From Umbelopsis ramanniana AG (Eukaryota; Mucoromycota; Umbelopsidomycetes; Umbelopsidales; Umbelopsidaceae): 64,000 nucleotides of DNA. The notes below the pieces were generated by a model. It was not told the origin of the DNA. It was given only the letters and a program-made list of their open reading frames with translations, and searched no databases. Both the position numbers and the translations under genes were made by a program. The stretch is from assembly GCF_025399195.1 (NCBI RefSeq), contig NW_026252097.1:241077-305076 (forward strand), read 5' to 3'. This document shows, in pieces, positions 11,785 through 24,114 of the stretch. Numbering within the stretch: position 1 is the stretch's first letter; every line of letters begins with the position of its first letter.

Positions 11785-14441
11785 TTAGGTTCCATGGGCA
11801 ATGCAACTTTCTATGGGATTGGAGCCTTGAGATGCTGAGCCCCATTCTGCGATGGTGATACCCGTGGTGAAGACCATTCTGTGCAGAAATTGTTAGTGAA
11901 ACGGAGCGAACGGCCCAAGAAGCCACAGGCGATTGCATCACTCCCACCCACAGATATAAAAGATACTTACGAGCAAACGCCAAACACAATGATGGCAATA
12001 TCGGTACTTCGCTCCCATGTGGTGCGAGCTACAGCCTTGAGATGGAACAGGGGAGGGAAGATAAAGCAAAGTGGAACGCAGCAGAAGGAGCCAACAATAG
12101 AGACCTGTAAAAGCGGTGGAAAGATTAGATGGGGGTACGGATACTTTTGGATTGACAGTTCATCACAGCTCAGACACTTACAAATTTGTCCAAATCCTAG
12201 AGAGTGGGCAATTTAGATACGTGTTAGAGAATAAACCACAGGGTACACCGCCAACTCCAAACTCTAACTTACATTAGATCCACCTATAGCAATGGCAGCA
12301 CACAAGAGCACAAAGAAAAATCTGAACACATTTTTCTGCCACTTGACCAGGTTGTTGTACTTGCCTGATCTCGTGAAGAGACCAGTTTCAATAATACGAA
12401 TGGCCGGGAACAGCTGAAGAGGGATAGAAAGACAAATGGCAACAGAGTACAAAGTTTGCACAATAGACACCATAGGGTCACCGGTGGGCAGATTGAGCAA
12501 GATCACAGTTTGCACCTTATCGCCAAATGCCATATAAGAAATAGCTCCAACGGAAGTGAACAGGATGGTGATGAAGATCATGGTACCAGTCAGGACTCTT
12601 GGGAACTTGTGTGGTTCCTTCATAGACTCAGTGATAGGAATGACTAGATGACGACGGATCAGCTGACACAGTTGTAGACACAAAGCTTGGAAATCAAACA
12701 CTTACCGAGACCAACACCCTCATACGTAAACACAGCGGTACCGATAAAGGAGGTGAAGTTCTTGGAATTGAACATGGCGATTTTACCAAGTCCAGTGGTA
12801 GCAAGCGTTAAGAAATCAAAATAGTACAGGTATGCCAATCCAAACAAGATGAAGACGTCGGCAATCAAGGCGAACACAGACAACTTCTGAATTCTTCTTA
12901 TCATGGCCAATGGAATGAACACAAAACATTGCACCAGAATAAGCCAGGGTAGAGCTACGTTTGACCGGCAATTCGAGAAGGTGAGAACGAGTGACTGAAG
13001 GTTTTGAGCAACAAACACCATGTAGGCACACACAAATCCAATCTATACGCAGAAAGTTCTATGGTTATGCCAAATCGAGCGGAATGACGAATGTATAAAG
13101 GGGACCTTGTGTTTACCTGTGATAATGTGATGGCCACCAGTACCGAAAACCGCATGGAAGGGCCAAATAACTAAATCAAAACAAAAAAGTATGAGCAGCT
13201 ATAGCACGGGGTGGTTTCCAGTTGTCCCACTTACAATTCCTCCCATATCACCAAAACTAGCGGTGACATGACTACGAGTTTTGACGAGGAGCAAGAAGGC
13301 ATAGAGAGAAATGGACGCAATGCCTATCAACACAGCAACTGAAAAGGCCAACCCTCCGTTGTAAAATCTGTTTGGTTGGGAGCACAAATTAGAATGGCGC
13401 TAATTAATGGGACCTGACTTCGATTAGACTTTGTACTTACGCTTTTGGTAGGAACATGACACCTTTGTACAATTGAAAGTCAGAAAAAAAAAACTTTGCC
13501 TGCTGCGGGGAAGGTCCACTCCACTTACCTGTGCCAACAAATGACTTGAGTAACAAGAACACAGCTTTGGATGCAGTAGCGTTGCCTTGGGGTGGTTGGT
13601 CGTGCTTAGGAAGTAACGGCGTATTCTCATCTCGTCCATGTACAAGCCCAGCGGTTTCTTCATCATCCTCCTCTTCTTCATATCCTTCGTCGTCGTTCAA
13701 GTCTTCACCTCCAAAGTTACCGTAGAGACATAAGAAGTCGAAAAAGTTTTTGGTAATGTAATTGGGGGGAGCTTTGCCCTGCTCAACGGCTCTGTGAATG
13801 ACATAATGACGACGGAAACCACCTGGCGCACGTAGGTCGGATGCCGTAGAATCATCAACGTCTCTTGCCGGTGGTAATGAGAATGATTTCGAGCGTTTTC
13901 GGCGATCCGCATGTTGTGAATCAACGTTAGCTGCCCACTTATAGATGCCATCGACAATGGAGCCGCCTGGTAGTTGATGAACAGCATTTTGATAATCTGC
14001 AGTGTCACGGTCATCATAGACTGATGAATGACCTGCATTACTTGCAGCATCAGAGTCGTACACACTATGGAGGGAGGGACTAGCTCTGCCACTGAGTTTG
14101 GGAGAACCAAATAATAAATGCTCCTTCACAACTCGAGCCACTTGTTCCTCTGGCAAATTAATCAAGCCATTTTCATAGGCTGCTACAGAGTTGGAAGGCA
14201 CAGGTGCTCCATGAGCAGAAAAAAGATGCTCAGCCATATCTACGGGATGGTTAGGAAAACTTCTTCCGAAACTGGGGGCGGGAGAGGTGCCAAAGGGGGG
14301 AATAGCTGGTGGTAAGTTGGCAGCTTCAGCCATAATAGAGTTGTTGGTAGAGATGACCCTGGACAGGTTGGAACTTAGATCATCGTCAATGGGAAGCAAC
14401 CTAGGCGAAAGGCCCTGTTGAGATTTCGACGATTCTGACAT
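11785..14441 (-). CDS. Vacuolar amino-acid transporter, AVT3-like (Aa_trans family)
   Basis: Amino-acid/auxin permease family protein of 690 aa. Minus-strand exons: 14441-13529, 13462-13441, 13367-13235, 13170-13117, 13042-12706, 12643-12273, 12196-12182, 12104-11971 and 11878-11785. A ~300-residue hydrophilic N terminus holds a dileucine-type ENTPLLP motif and an acidic patch (DDEGYEEEEDDEE). The membrane domain opens with LLLKSFVGTG-VMFLPKAF and continues through about eleven helices, including a TYEGVG signature and ITESMKEP. These are typical of fungal vacuolar exporters of neutral amino acids (AVT3/AVT4). Two micro-exons of 22 and 15 nt are needed to keep the conserved transporter pattern, and both have good splice sites. 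The start at 14441 was preferred over an upstream in-frame ATG at 14507, because that stretch is pyrimidine-rich and contains a TTTTCAG acceptor-like sequence. Confidence 0.9.
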
Positions 14442-14577
14442 GACAAAGCAAAACGAATCTCTGAAAACAAAAAAACGAAACAGAGAAATTTCAAACGGTC
14501 TGACCATTTATGGCATTTTTTTATTCATTTTTGAATATGACGTTCCGCACAAAAAGATGCGTTTAACTTCGAATCTT

Positions 14578-16613
14578 TTAAAATACACCAAAATACTGTA
14601 GAGTTGCATGCCGTTGGTTAATAAGAATGTAATCCCCCTCATCTCGATAACAGAAATAAGCTCACCTTTTCACGGAAGGCATAATGGCCTGGTTGCTGTT
14701 TATTTTGCTCCGCTTCTTCGGTACTTTCCTCTTCTCGCATGCGTACCTGTTGTTCCACTCGATTCGCAGTCACGTCATTTTCAGAATGATGGTGCACAGG
14801 AATTGTTGCGTGCTCGCCTTGGTGTGCTTCAGCGACTTTTTGCATGGTAATCAACCGCCGTGACCATGCTCCAAAGTTTTGCTCACTGTTAGAAATCAGC
14901 TTCATACATGGGTGCTGGGGTACATCTTCATTTGAGTACCTGGAAGACGGGGAGTGTGAGTAGGGCCAACAAAGAAATGATTTTTAAAAAAAATCCACCA
15001 AATTGTTCTTACTCGTCTACAATAGTAGGTAACCAGTATACCAGACGTCCACCTAATCTCAACTGGCGAGCTGAAAACTCCAGTAGATCCATCAATACCT
15101 CTGACATTTCATATGGCTTTGTAGGAGGATAATAGTCATCCCGTCTAAAAATTTAATAATTAGAACGATTGTCCAATGCATATATGGGTGGTTCGCTCAT
15201 GGTGATATTAACTTACTCATGCATAGGGAGGCCTTCATAAGTTCGCAAAGACACTTGTTTTTTTGAATTCTCCTTTCTCCCCAGTTTTTTGGCACCTGCA
15301 CGTACACCATACGGAGCTAGTAAGGGAGAGTGAGGGGATTAGAATGCCACATTGCTTGGCCAATGCATACATACATGATATTTGTAAACGTCAACTTACG
15401 GTCAGTCACAATGGCATCAAGCCAATTGTCAATGCGCCATGGGTTATGACATATATCAAACGTCAGGGTATCAAGCACACGATCACCGAGATCATACTGA
15501 GCAATATTGGATTTGATACTGGATTTTCCCTTGCCTCGAATTTGACGACCATCAATATCCGAACCCAGCGTATATGCTCCGAAATGAGAACAGGTGAACA
15601 GGAAACTACCGGTGCCGACAAATGGATCATACACCAATTTACCAGGACCAGCAAGCGCTTGATTGGCCATGATCAACGATAACTCCGCATCCATGGACGT
15701 GGTTCCAAGGTAATTGCGTTTCTTGAGGTTGTATCGGTTGACGAGATCTCGACTACCGCTGGTCACCAGCTTGCCCAAGTACATTTTTTCCGCTTCAAAC
15801 GTTCCAACCTTCATGTATTTTGATCGCTCAGATCCAAAATCAACCAGGATACTGAACTGGAATTGTGGGTTGGTCATGTCGATATCACCGTCGAAACCCA
15901 AGAAAGAGAACGAATTGATCATCTCTAAGGACTTCTTTGCAACAATGGTCGATCCGAACGCCGTGACGGAAAATTTGAATGATTTGCCCATATAGTGTGG
16001 CTAAGGCAAGAAGTGTTAAAAATGTGAGATTATGAATGGGGATTCCAGTTTCAAAACGAGTATGGCTATTTACCCATCGATCTGAAGTTTCTCTAACGGA
16101 AGCATGAAGTTCTTCAAGATTTTCTCCTTCACCCCACAATTCGTATATTGATCTATACAAGATCAATTTGAATGAGATTAGCTATCCTATGACACCCTTC
16201 ATTGTAGATGGTTTAAGTGACGAATGGTGCTTTTACTTACTTTATGAGAATGGCTCGCTTGACGAGCTTTGCGGCTTCTTCGTCTGATTCGATTTCTACT
16301 TTAAGAAATGGACGCTATGGGGTAGAAGTAGACCATGGGTACGTCAATCATTTGATTAATAAAAGTGTTCTCGTTCACAATTGAAAAAAAAAAAAACGCA
16401 TGGCCAAAATATGGTCTGTAACGTACGTCAAGGCGGTATTCGTCTCGGTTGAACTTGACGTTGACATTCTCTATGACTGCTAGAGACTCGAATTCAGGAA
16501 GTCGAAATTCATCGTGTGACTGAAAGGGAATCTCGGTTAGTATGCATTACAAAGGTTGTTCTACGGGTAGCGACTGTACTGACCTGTGCAAATTGCACCA
16601 AGTAGCTAGGCAT
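14578..16613 (-). CDS. TRM11: tRNA (guanine-10-N2) methyltransferase TRM11
   Basis: Catalytic subunit (466 aa) that methylates G10 of tRNAs, in yeast together with Trm112. Minus-strand exons: 16613-16584, 16519-16427, 16314-16241, 16152-16074, 16000-15400, 15316-15217, 15144-15013, 14939-14666 and 14595-14578. The N terminus (MPSYLVQFAQ, then SHDEFRLPE) and THUMP-like region are followed by a Rossmann methyltransferase fold. This carries the SAM motif DPFVGTGS, the acidic SDIDG, and the catalytic TDPPYGVRAGA created by splicing at 15400/15316. The C terminus REKYF appears only after splicing to the last 18-nt exon, and is the ending expected of TRM11 proteins. It shares a 176-bp divergent promoter with RPL14, fitting co-expression of translation genes. 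Confidence 0.94.
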
Positions 16614-16789
16614 GTTCTATGGAGTCTATAATGGGCGACTTTTTTTTTTCTTTCTGGATGCGAAATTATCAGACCTGCCCAAATTTCTGAGCGGTGGCTT
16701 AGATTCAACCCAGCCATCGCAAGACCGCTCGCCTAAAGAGGACCGTACGGCGAATACGCAAAATCCCTCCTTCTCCCTTAGATTTCGCT
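16614..16789. promoter_or_regulatory. Bidirectional promoter between TRM11 and RPL14
   Basis: Only 176 bp separate the two initiating ATGs, so the sequence must serve both genes. It contains a T-tract (16629-16639) and a GACCGTACGG-like GC-rich block near 16740. No factor site is identified with confidence. Confidence 0.6.
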
Positions 16790-17615
16790 ATGGTGAGCAT
16801 ACGTTCATGAACCATGATATACCCTATATGAATCTGGATACGACCGACGGATGCGACGGATGGATGTATCGATGGACGTAATCGATGGATTGATGGATGT
16901 GATGGACCTGCTCAAGGAACGGATTCAGTAAACCTGAGCGAATCGACATTACTCGACATTCAACCCATCCCTATTAACAAACCAGCTGTCCATTGCTACT
17001 CGTCTTCAAGGGATTCGAAATGTCCAACAGCCCATCGACACATTCGCACCTATCCTCTTCATTTATATTATACACTGCTTCATGACCTGACCACTAACGT
17101 ATTTTCTTGATTCTTCCTTTTTCTAGTCCGGTTCATTCCAACGCCAAGTCGAAGTCGGCCGTGTCGTCCTTATCAACTACGGTGCTGATGCTGGCAAGCT
17201 CGCTGTCATCGTCGACATTGTTGACCACAGCCGTGCCCTCATCGACGGTCCCACCACCGGTGTCAAGCGTCAAGCTTTTGCCTACCGTCGTCTTACCTTG
17301 ACTCCTTTGGTTGTCAAGGACTTGCCCCGTGCTGCTGGTGCCACCGCCCTCAAGAAGTCTCTTGAGAAGAACGAGACCATGGCTGCCTGGAACAAGACCG
17401 CATGGGCCCAGAAGCTCGCTAACCGCACACAGAGAAAGAACTTGGGCGACTTCGATCGTTTCAAGCTTTTGAAGTTTAAGAACCAGGTAGGTTAAGATAC
17501 AAACCTCACCTCCACCCCCAATTCATTGCACTTGCTGACTGATTGAATTTTTGTATTTTAGCGTCGTGCTGTTGTTGGACCCGCTGTTGCTGCCCTTAAG
17601 AAGCAACAAGCTTAA
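16790..17615 (+). CDS. RPL14: 60S ribosomal protein L14 (eL14)
   Basis: Large ribosomal subunit protein of 138 aa. Exon 1 is just the ATG codon (16790-16792). It is followed by a 334-nt intron with a GTGAGC donor and TTTTTCTAG acceptor. Exon 2 is 17127-17486 and exon 3 is 17562-17615. The protein begins [19 protein letters not shown], the KOW-like beginning of eL14. It continues with [19 protein letters not shown] and ends in a lysine-rich tail (ALKKQQA). A long first intron right after the start codon is common in fungal ribosomal protein genes. No other ATG upstream of the acceptor can be joined in frame by a canonical donor. Confidence 0.93.
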
Positions 17616-18195
17616 GCGTTAACGTCATTCCCTCCAACAATTTGTTTCTCTCAAAATAAATAACGTTTTCTTCAAGAGGCCAGAGTGTGTGCATGTGTTT
17701 TGATATAGTGTAGACTGCACCTCGATATAGTTGAACAGAGGTCTTGTTTCTAATGACTCACCACCGTCCCTGTCAGTGCACACAAAGTCCGCCAATCCCA
17801 TTGATGGATGTATAGCGTATAGGAATGTTCTTCTCTTGTATAGGAAGAGCCATGAACAGGGAACCACAATTGCAAATGGACATACGACGTTGATGGAACA
17901 TCAAACATCTTCAAGTTGGAGCAATAGTAATGATGTGGGATTTTCATTTTGGTAAAAGTGTGAAGCAAGGTGTTTTTTTTTGGAATAAAAAGGCTCCGTG
18001 GCCATTTTGATGATTTAAAAGAAACAGATAACGAAAAGAAAAACAAAATATAGCGAGGAAAGCAATAAGAGCATGAGTGAGGCAGAGGGTGAACATAGCA
18101 AGATGGACCCGGATTGGTTTCAAGCACCAAGTGGAAATCGTTTGTCTTGTAGGGGTACATCATCGCCTATGCACACACTCGCAGGCTGGTTGAGA
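17616..18195. other. Intergenic, convergent 3' ends
   Basis: The RPL14 3' end has an AATAAATAAC polyadenylation-like signal at about 17656. The rest is the 3' flank of the minus-strand zinc-cluster gene. The open frames here show no family features. Confidence 0.55.
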
Positions 18196-19579
18196 TTATG
18201 TGCTCTCGGTAGGACCATCGGATTGATCCAAAGCAGCACGACACAACTGAGAAAGACGAGCCAATCGAGAACCTTCTTCATCATTGTCGCCTCCGTTAGA
18301 TACATTAGCGCCAACTCCAGCAACATTGACATGCGGTGATGACGCAGCCGATGAGCTGCTTGTACTTGGTACAGGAGTCAGAGGCTGATGTGGCTTTTGC
18401 TCATCCTTGACATCCCCTGATAGAATCATGTTAATAAAATGAAAAATGACGTTGAGGGGGTAGTCGGGCGGACCATCAACTTACCGGGATGAACTTGTTG
18501 CAGGGGCCGAGATTGCTGGTGGGGCGAACCTTGGTATCCGTTATATGGGGAATGCTGTTGAGCATGAGGCATGGCAGAGTGAGTGGCATATTGATGCTGT
18601 CCACCCTGTTGGTTTTGACCATGCCCGTCTGCTCCTGGTACCATCTGCTGCACAGGGTAGGACATGCCAGGGTACACAGGGTTGACCATGTACTGTTGCG
18701 AAGCATACTGTCCATAGGCATCATAAGGCTGGCCATATTGGTTCAAGCCATTGGGGTAACCAAATGGCATCGAAGCTCTCATGTTCTGGGGATCATATTG
18801 AGGTTGTTCCGGACTGTTCTTGCGACGAGGGGTCCTTGCCTCTGGAGTAGAAGCCTCGCCATCTGCAGGCAATGAAATTTTTTTTTTTTAGTCAGGCTAT
18901 CCAACCTCACATGTTCGATCTTATCATACACTTACCACCCTTCTGTCTTCGTTTGTAAGGACCACGCTTGACGCCTTTCTTTCGCTCTTTACGAGTAGAA
19001 TTTACGCACGTGTTCGCAATTCCGTACTTTACGCAACGAGGACAGGGTCTAGCTTCATCACACTTTTTACAGGCCTTTTGACAATTGGCTAGAAAACAAA
19101 AACAATGCCAATGTTAGTACAATAGAGCGCTGACATGTCATATTTTAAGGTTGTCGCAGTTTGAAGACCCCTCGTGAAAACGCGTACGCGTTTCCAGCGC
19201 GTTTTCATTGTTTGCTAATTGGGAGCCCGCATCAAGATAGCCAAGCCGATTATCGGTTTCGGAAGAGGTGTGTGAGAGGCTATCTCCATGACCCAACATG
19301 GCGTGTGCGGGTACTCGGCATGTATCGACCAAACGCGCGCCCACGATGAAGCCTAGGGCTCACCGGAGGAAAAATCAAAGAGATACGGTACTTACTGCAG
19401 GCATTCTTGACTTGCTTTCTCTTTGCTGGCTGAGCGGTACCGGGAGATGGCGTGTTTGGTTCGCTGACACCGACGGGATGAGCTAGCTGAGGAAGGCCAT
19501 TGTCAGCTTGCAACAGATGAGAGGAAGCATAAGGAGATGGAGCCTGGTAGCCAGGTGGATAGTAGGGCATTTGCTGCAT
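18196..19579 (-). CDS. Zn2Cys6 zinc-cluster transcription factor
   Basis: Nuclear regulator of 311 aa. Minus-strand exons: 19579-19396, 19088-18936, 18862-18485 and 18416-18196. The DNA-binding domain is completed by splicing the first exon (RKQVKNAC) to the second. It reads C-x2-C-x6-C-x5-C-x2-C-x8-C with one extra Cys inside the first spacer (QKACKKC, DEARPCPRC). A strongly basic stretch follows (RKERKKGVKRGPYKRR). The N-terminal arm is Pro/Tyr-rich. The middle is low-complexity Gln/Tyr/Pro/Gly (residues ~120-240), like a disordered activation region. The C-terminal part is Ser/Asp-rich. No fungal-specific middle homology domain is seen. The start is the ATG after a TTGCTAG that may be a 5'UTR intron acceptor. 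Confidence 0.88.
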
Positions 19580-21869
19580 GGTACCTAGCAAGATTATTGA
19601 AGCGGCGAAAAAGGCGGTTGGGTTTGCAAACAAAAAAAGTAATAACGTGGAATCAGGGTCCAGACGTTAGAGTGTAGAGATAAAGAAGTTGGCAGAATGA
19701 ACCCAAAGTGACCCGACCCGAGAGAGATTAGGGTTGAGCAGAATGGAAGGAGAGAAAGTAAAATAAAAAATAATAATAAAAAAAAACAGAGTGTAGAAAA
19801 AAAAAAAAGATCACAGAGTATAAAAAAAAAATAAAAAAAAAAAATGGGTTATATAAAAAAGACTTGGTTAGTGAACTGTAGCTTTGAAATGAATGACTAA
19901 GCGAGACTCATCAAGTTGGGATCTTGAGCAAATGCGTTTTTCAAGCTCTCCATGGCTAGCAGATGAGACGCTCTGGCTGAATCAGTCAGTCGTAGTATTG
20001 CGGGGAGTAGGTCTCTACTCGATATGCTGAACAGGGCAGTGGTATTGAATATTCTGACCTGCCAGGTAGGTTAAAGATGAAGCGCCGCCAGAAATGTAGA
20101 CATTTGGTGGGTCGAAACTTGCTTTAAACCAGAAAGACATCGTTTTGACCAGCGTAATCGATTAAGACCACCATGGGAAAATAGGCGTCTTGGTTGGTCT
20201 TGGCACAAACTGTCTGTCGATGTTGATAATATCTTTGTCGCCTTCCATCTCTCGATCCCGCCACCCCACCTTTCATAAAGACAACCGGCAATTAGAATAG
20301 TTACCTTGTTTGCCAACGGAGTACGAAGCGGAAAGTGGAAGTTAAAAAACCAATGAGAGGAAAAAAAAAAAGGCTGGTCGGTCAATGAAAAAGTACTGTA
20401 AACAAAAAAGTCCGACGACGACCCACGCAATTGTAAGCCACGGACAATCACGTGAAACGACGGTGACGTAGACCGCACCATCTCGAATCCCAAAGAACCC
20501 ATCGATCATTGTCTGCTTGCCGATAACTCCGCAGCCATCTGCCAAACGTGAACGTCATTAATAGAAGACTAACGTCAAATCACAGACAGATATCCAAGCA
20601 GAGAAAGTATAACTATTGGCTATGGAATGTGGAAAAATAAGGATAGAGATAACTGACCCCAGAATAAGGAGCTTTTTTCAATCCTTCTGCATGCTGAAGG
20701 TTACAAGAAGACTATGAACAGCGAGGCACCGTACAGACCAGGCAATATTTGCCAAATCGAGCGAATTTTTTGTCTATGAATGAACAAGGCGAGAATGCGA
20801 TAACAGCTGCGCTATCGAGTCAAGAGTATCTTCGGGAGCTGTTTAAACAGATATAGCACACAGTGACGACAAAAACACATTTGTTCTGTTGGATTGAGAA
20901 GATCCACACCAGAACACTATTTAAAGCTCACATGGACAAATTTTATATCTCAACAAAAAGAGTAAGCAGTAGAAAACTAATTAAAATATGTTTTATGTTT
21001 TTTAAAAAGGCTGACCCTCGAGCATTGTCAATGATATATGTATTCCATGTGTGTGAAGGAAACATTATTGGATTATACGAGGGAGTCAGATTCCGATGGA
21101 ACTGTGTATATTGGACAATTGCCTCATCCAATATCCGTTTTCAAACTTAAATTTAGAGCTCGCAATGAGGATTACCAGTCTAGGATAGCACTTTGACAAC
21201 TGAACGACCATTATACAATAACTGGTATACTTTCATGCAAAAAATAGTAAAAATATACTGCATTGGGCAGATTTTCGTTTGTATCCATTTCTTGATCTAC
21301 AACAGCATTTAGCTTACATGGTTACCTGGAAATTGAGCATCGTATCCCACATGGTGAGCATATGACAGCAACCGATATGGTGATGTCCAGTGATGGGACC
21401 ACACTCTGTTTCCACCTAGCCAAAGTGCGCGAGTCTAGCAATAGTAGAGGTCCACTTTTTCAGTATTCTTCGCAGTCATTATGCACACCGCACTGACTGC
21501 GGCAAGCGGACTGATCGTTAGCCATAATCGCAACACGGACCAAAAGTTACTACTCTGAATAACATACGACATACTTGTTATTCGTTCAAAAGTGCTTAAG
21601 ATATCAATCGAGCTGTAAATTATAAAAATTAACGCTAATGAAGGGTTTATCTATCTAGTCAAAATATACAATTGGAAGTATGGCCTGAACCGCAGTTCAC
21701 AACTATGGTAGCAATTGTTGATTCTCCGGTCTGCCTACCGAAACATATCAAGTTTTAAAGTTACTTCCATTTTTTCGATCGTTATATAAGGACGAGGGCC
21801 AGTTGAGCCAAACTCTCCTCACATTCAGTTGATCTTTGGCAGTTTCACTACTCTTGCATTCTCGAAAGA
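19580..21869. other. Long intergenic region
   Basis: The 2.3 kb between the divergently transcribed zinc-cluster gene and the acyltransferase. The first part is A-rich on the plus strand (T-rich upstream of the minus gene). A TATATAAGG-like sequence at 21784-21792 is well placed ~80 bp before the acyltransferase ATG. Frames at 20071-20502 (-) and 20863-21150 (+) have no recognisable domain and are left uncalled. Confidence 0.5.
19741..19845. repeat. A-rich low-complexity tract
   Basis: Runs of 9-12 A broken by two copies of an ACAGAGT-A sequence. On the minus strand this is a T-rich stretch 160-260 bp upstream of the zinc-cluster ATG, the type of nucleosome-poor promoter DNA seen in fungi. 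Confidence 0.7.
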
Positions 21870-23341
21870 ATGACTGTCCAGGCTTATACCATATACCCAA
21901 CCAAAAAATATAATCGCGAACCTCCGCCATCGTCGATCGTACTGCATGGTCTGGATCTTCTCAGCTCTCCCATTCAAATCCATAATCACCGGTTCTTTCA
22001 TCCCGCGAACGGTGCTTTTTCTGATGTAATTAATAACCTGAAGTCCTCTCTTGCTGAAGCACTCGAGTTGTATCCACCGGTGACAGGAACCGTAATAGAC
22101 AATGAAAAGGGTGAGACGTGCATAGCCGTGGACGCCGAACATATATTGGGTACTCCATTTTTGGTCGATACGAAAGATACGCCATATACTGGCGATTCAG
22201 AAGATCTATCTCCTCGTACTGATGTGGTACTGCCTCCATTATCAAGCATATTAGCAGTGAAAGTGACTCAGGTAATGATCCATACCGTTTGGCATTCTTA
22301 TATCCGCTCAATCTGAACATGAATCAATTTTTATAATAGTTTTCCTGCGGAACCATTGCTGTAGCCTCCTCTTTTAACCATCAAGTCGCTGATCTACGCG
22401 GATTCCTCGATTTTCTTGAAGTATGGGCTCAGCTCGCGCGAGGTGAAAGCCCTGATTTCACAAGAATTCCAGTAGATTGGTCCCGCAATCCTGGACAATA
22501 TTTTCCACGTGTGATCAAGCAAGCAACAGAAGAAATATATCCATCTCCTCCACCCTTCTCAGTCTCACCTACTCCAGTCACAGCCCCAGCTGCATACTTG
22601 CTGGTACCGTCGGTGGTTTCAAGGTGGAAGTTCTCCAAAAATTCGATGGAACAAATGAAGAACGATTTCTCACCTCCTGCATTATCGAATGAAACCAAGT
22701 CTGGTCTCTGGATTTCGTCGGGCGATGCACTTGCTGCTATTGTGTCTGGTGTCATTACACGTGCTCGTCATATTGGAAAAGTACCGAGATTAAAGGGGAG
22801 GGCTAGCGAAGAGTCACACATCGAAAACGTTGCTATGGCCGCTGATGGTCGCGATAGATCTGTTCATGCCAAGATGTCTGGTGGACAGTACTTTGGAAAC
22901 TTCAATAACCTTTGGAGTGCCGAGATTTCTCGATCCGATCTTTTGTCCTCCACTCCCGACGCAGCTTCTCGTGTCGCTCTCGCTATTCGAAGTGGCTTAA
23001 ATATCCACCTTTCACCAGAAGCCATCGCCAGAAGGATTGCATTTTTCGACGATGAAAAAAATACCCAACCTCCCGGTCGTATAGATTGGGCAGCGGATAT
23101 CATTTTAACCAATTGGTGTCGATTCGACTTGCAGGGCCCAGCATTCGATTTGGGATGGGGAAAGCCGTTCAGCTCAACGTCGGGTGGCGGTACTGTGTTT
23201 CCTCCTGGATACTGCCTTATGACGCAGGATAAGGACTCTGGAGATGTTACTGCTATGATAACTGTAGAGCATGCCGGTGCAGATGCTTTGAAGGCTGATG
23301 CATTGTTGAACAAGTATGCAACTTTAGAAACAGCCTTTTAA
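21870..23341 (+). CDS. BAHD/transferase-family acyltransferase
   Basis: CoA-dependent acyltransferase of 467 aa (PF02458-like). Exons 21870-22271 and 22340-23341. The catalytic HxxxD motif appears just after the splice junction as FNHQVADLRGF. The second family motif, DFGWG in plants, is DLGWGKP near the C terminus. Length and motif order match the family. Fungal members acylate amines, alcohols or secondary metabolites; the substrate cannot be read here. The gene borders the ankyrin/HET island but shows no sequence relation to it. Confidence 0.87.
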
Positions 23342-23399
23342 GTGCTTGCTGTAACCCCTCCTCCTTCCAAAAAATAAAATAAAAGAAAGCGGTTTCATT

Positions 23400-24114
23400 G
23401 TATGTGTTATTTTAGAACAAGCTACCTTGATACCTCTGCAATATATATTTCAACACCCTGCTGGAAATTCTCTATCATAGTCGGAATAGGATATATACTA
23501 TGTTTTGCGATAGGTTTCCATCAGTAACCTCATCGTTATTTCATCTTTTCAAAAACGCCAATTGGTATTACTGATCAGATTCATTTGAAATACAATACTG
23601 AATCAGAGACGGCGATGAAGCCCAAGTGTATTGGTAAGCTTGAGTTTCTCGAGACGAAAGGATGGGTTTTATACTCGTCTATCGCGTTGTTGCAAAGACT
23701 GGGCTAACAGTCTCGTCGTTGATGTGAAATTCAATCATGACGGTAAGCAGGAGAGCTGATTTTGTACACCCCTCAGCACCAATGGAATACGGCATTGACT
23801 GATTTTATATAATACCCTTTTCTATTGGATAAGGCTCATCGATGAAGTAGCGCATTAGTCAAGCATACGTATCATGTTGAAGATAAGCAAAAGTTGTTTC
23901 TGCCATTGCAGCCAATAGTAAAGAAATCGAAATTTTACAATTTTATAGTGTCCGGCAAAACATAACTCTGATTTGGAAAACAGTCGAGTGATACGGATTT
24001 TGCTTGTTGTACAGAGGCTTAACTCTTCAAAAACCTGCTCCAGCGTATAATTTTAGCATTTTTCTCTTCTTCCTTTCTTCCCATAACCCAATACACCTTT
24101 GACGTTGTAAGCAC
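23400..24114 (+). promoter_or_regulatory. Duplicated upstream region of copy A
   Basis: This ~700 bp is recognisably related, block by block, to 39690-40458 before gene D. Shared blocks include CTGGAAATTCT, the GATGAAGCCCAA / AATGAAGCCCAA region, GTCTATCGCGTTG, AAAAGTTGTTTCTGC, GTACAGAGGCTT and GCGTATAATTTTAGCATTTTT. The genes behind both start with the same residues. The whole 5' region was therefore duplicated with the gene. Confidence 0.8.

Noticed and set aside
14442..14507. N-terminal extension of the vacuolar transporter from ATG 14507
   Set aside because: The segment is pyrimidine-rich with an acceptor-like TTTTCAG and would add a hydrophobic stretch unlike the rest; treated as 5'UTR.
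20071..20502. 143-codon minus-strand ORF upstream of the zinc-cluster gene
   Set aside because: No domain, odd composition with homopolymer runs, and only non-coding-like surroundings.
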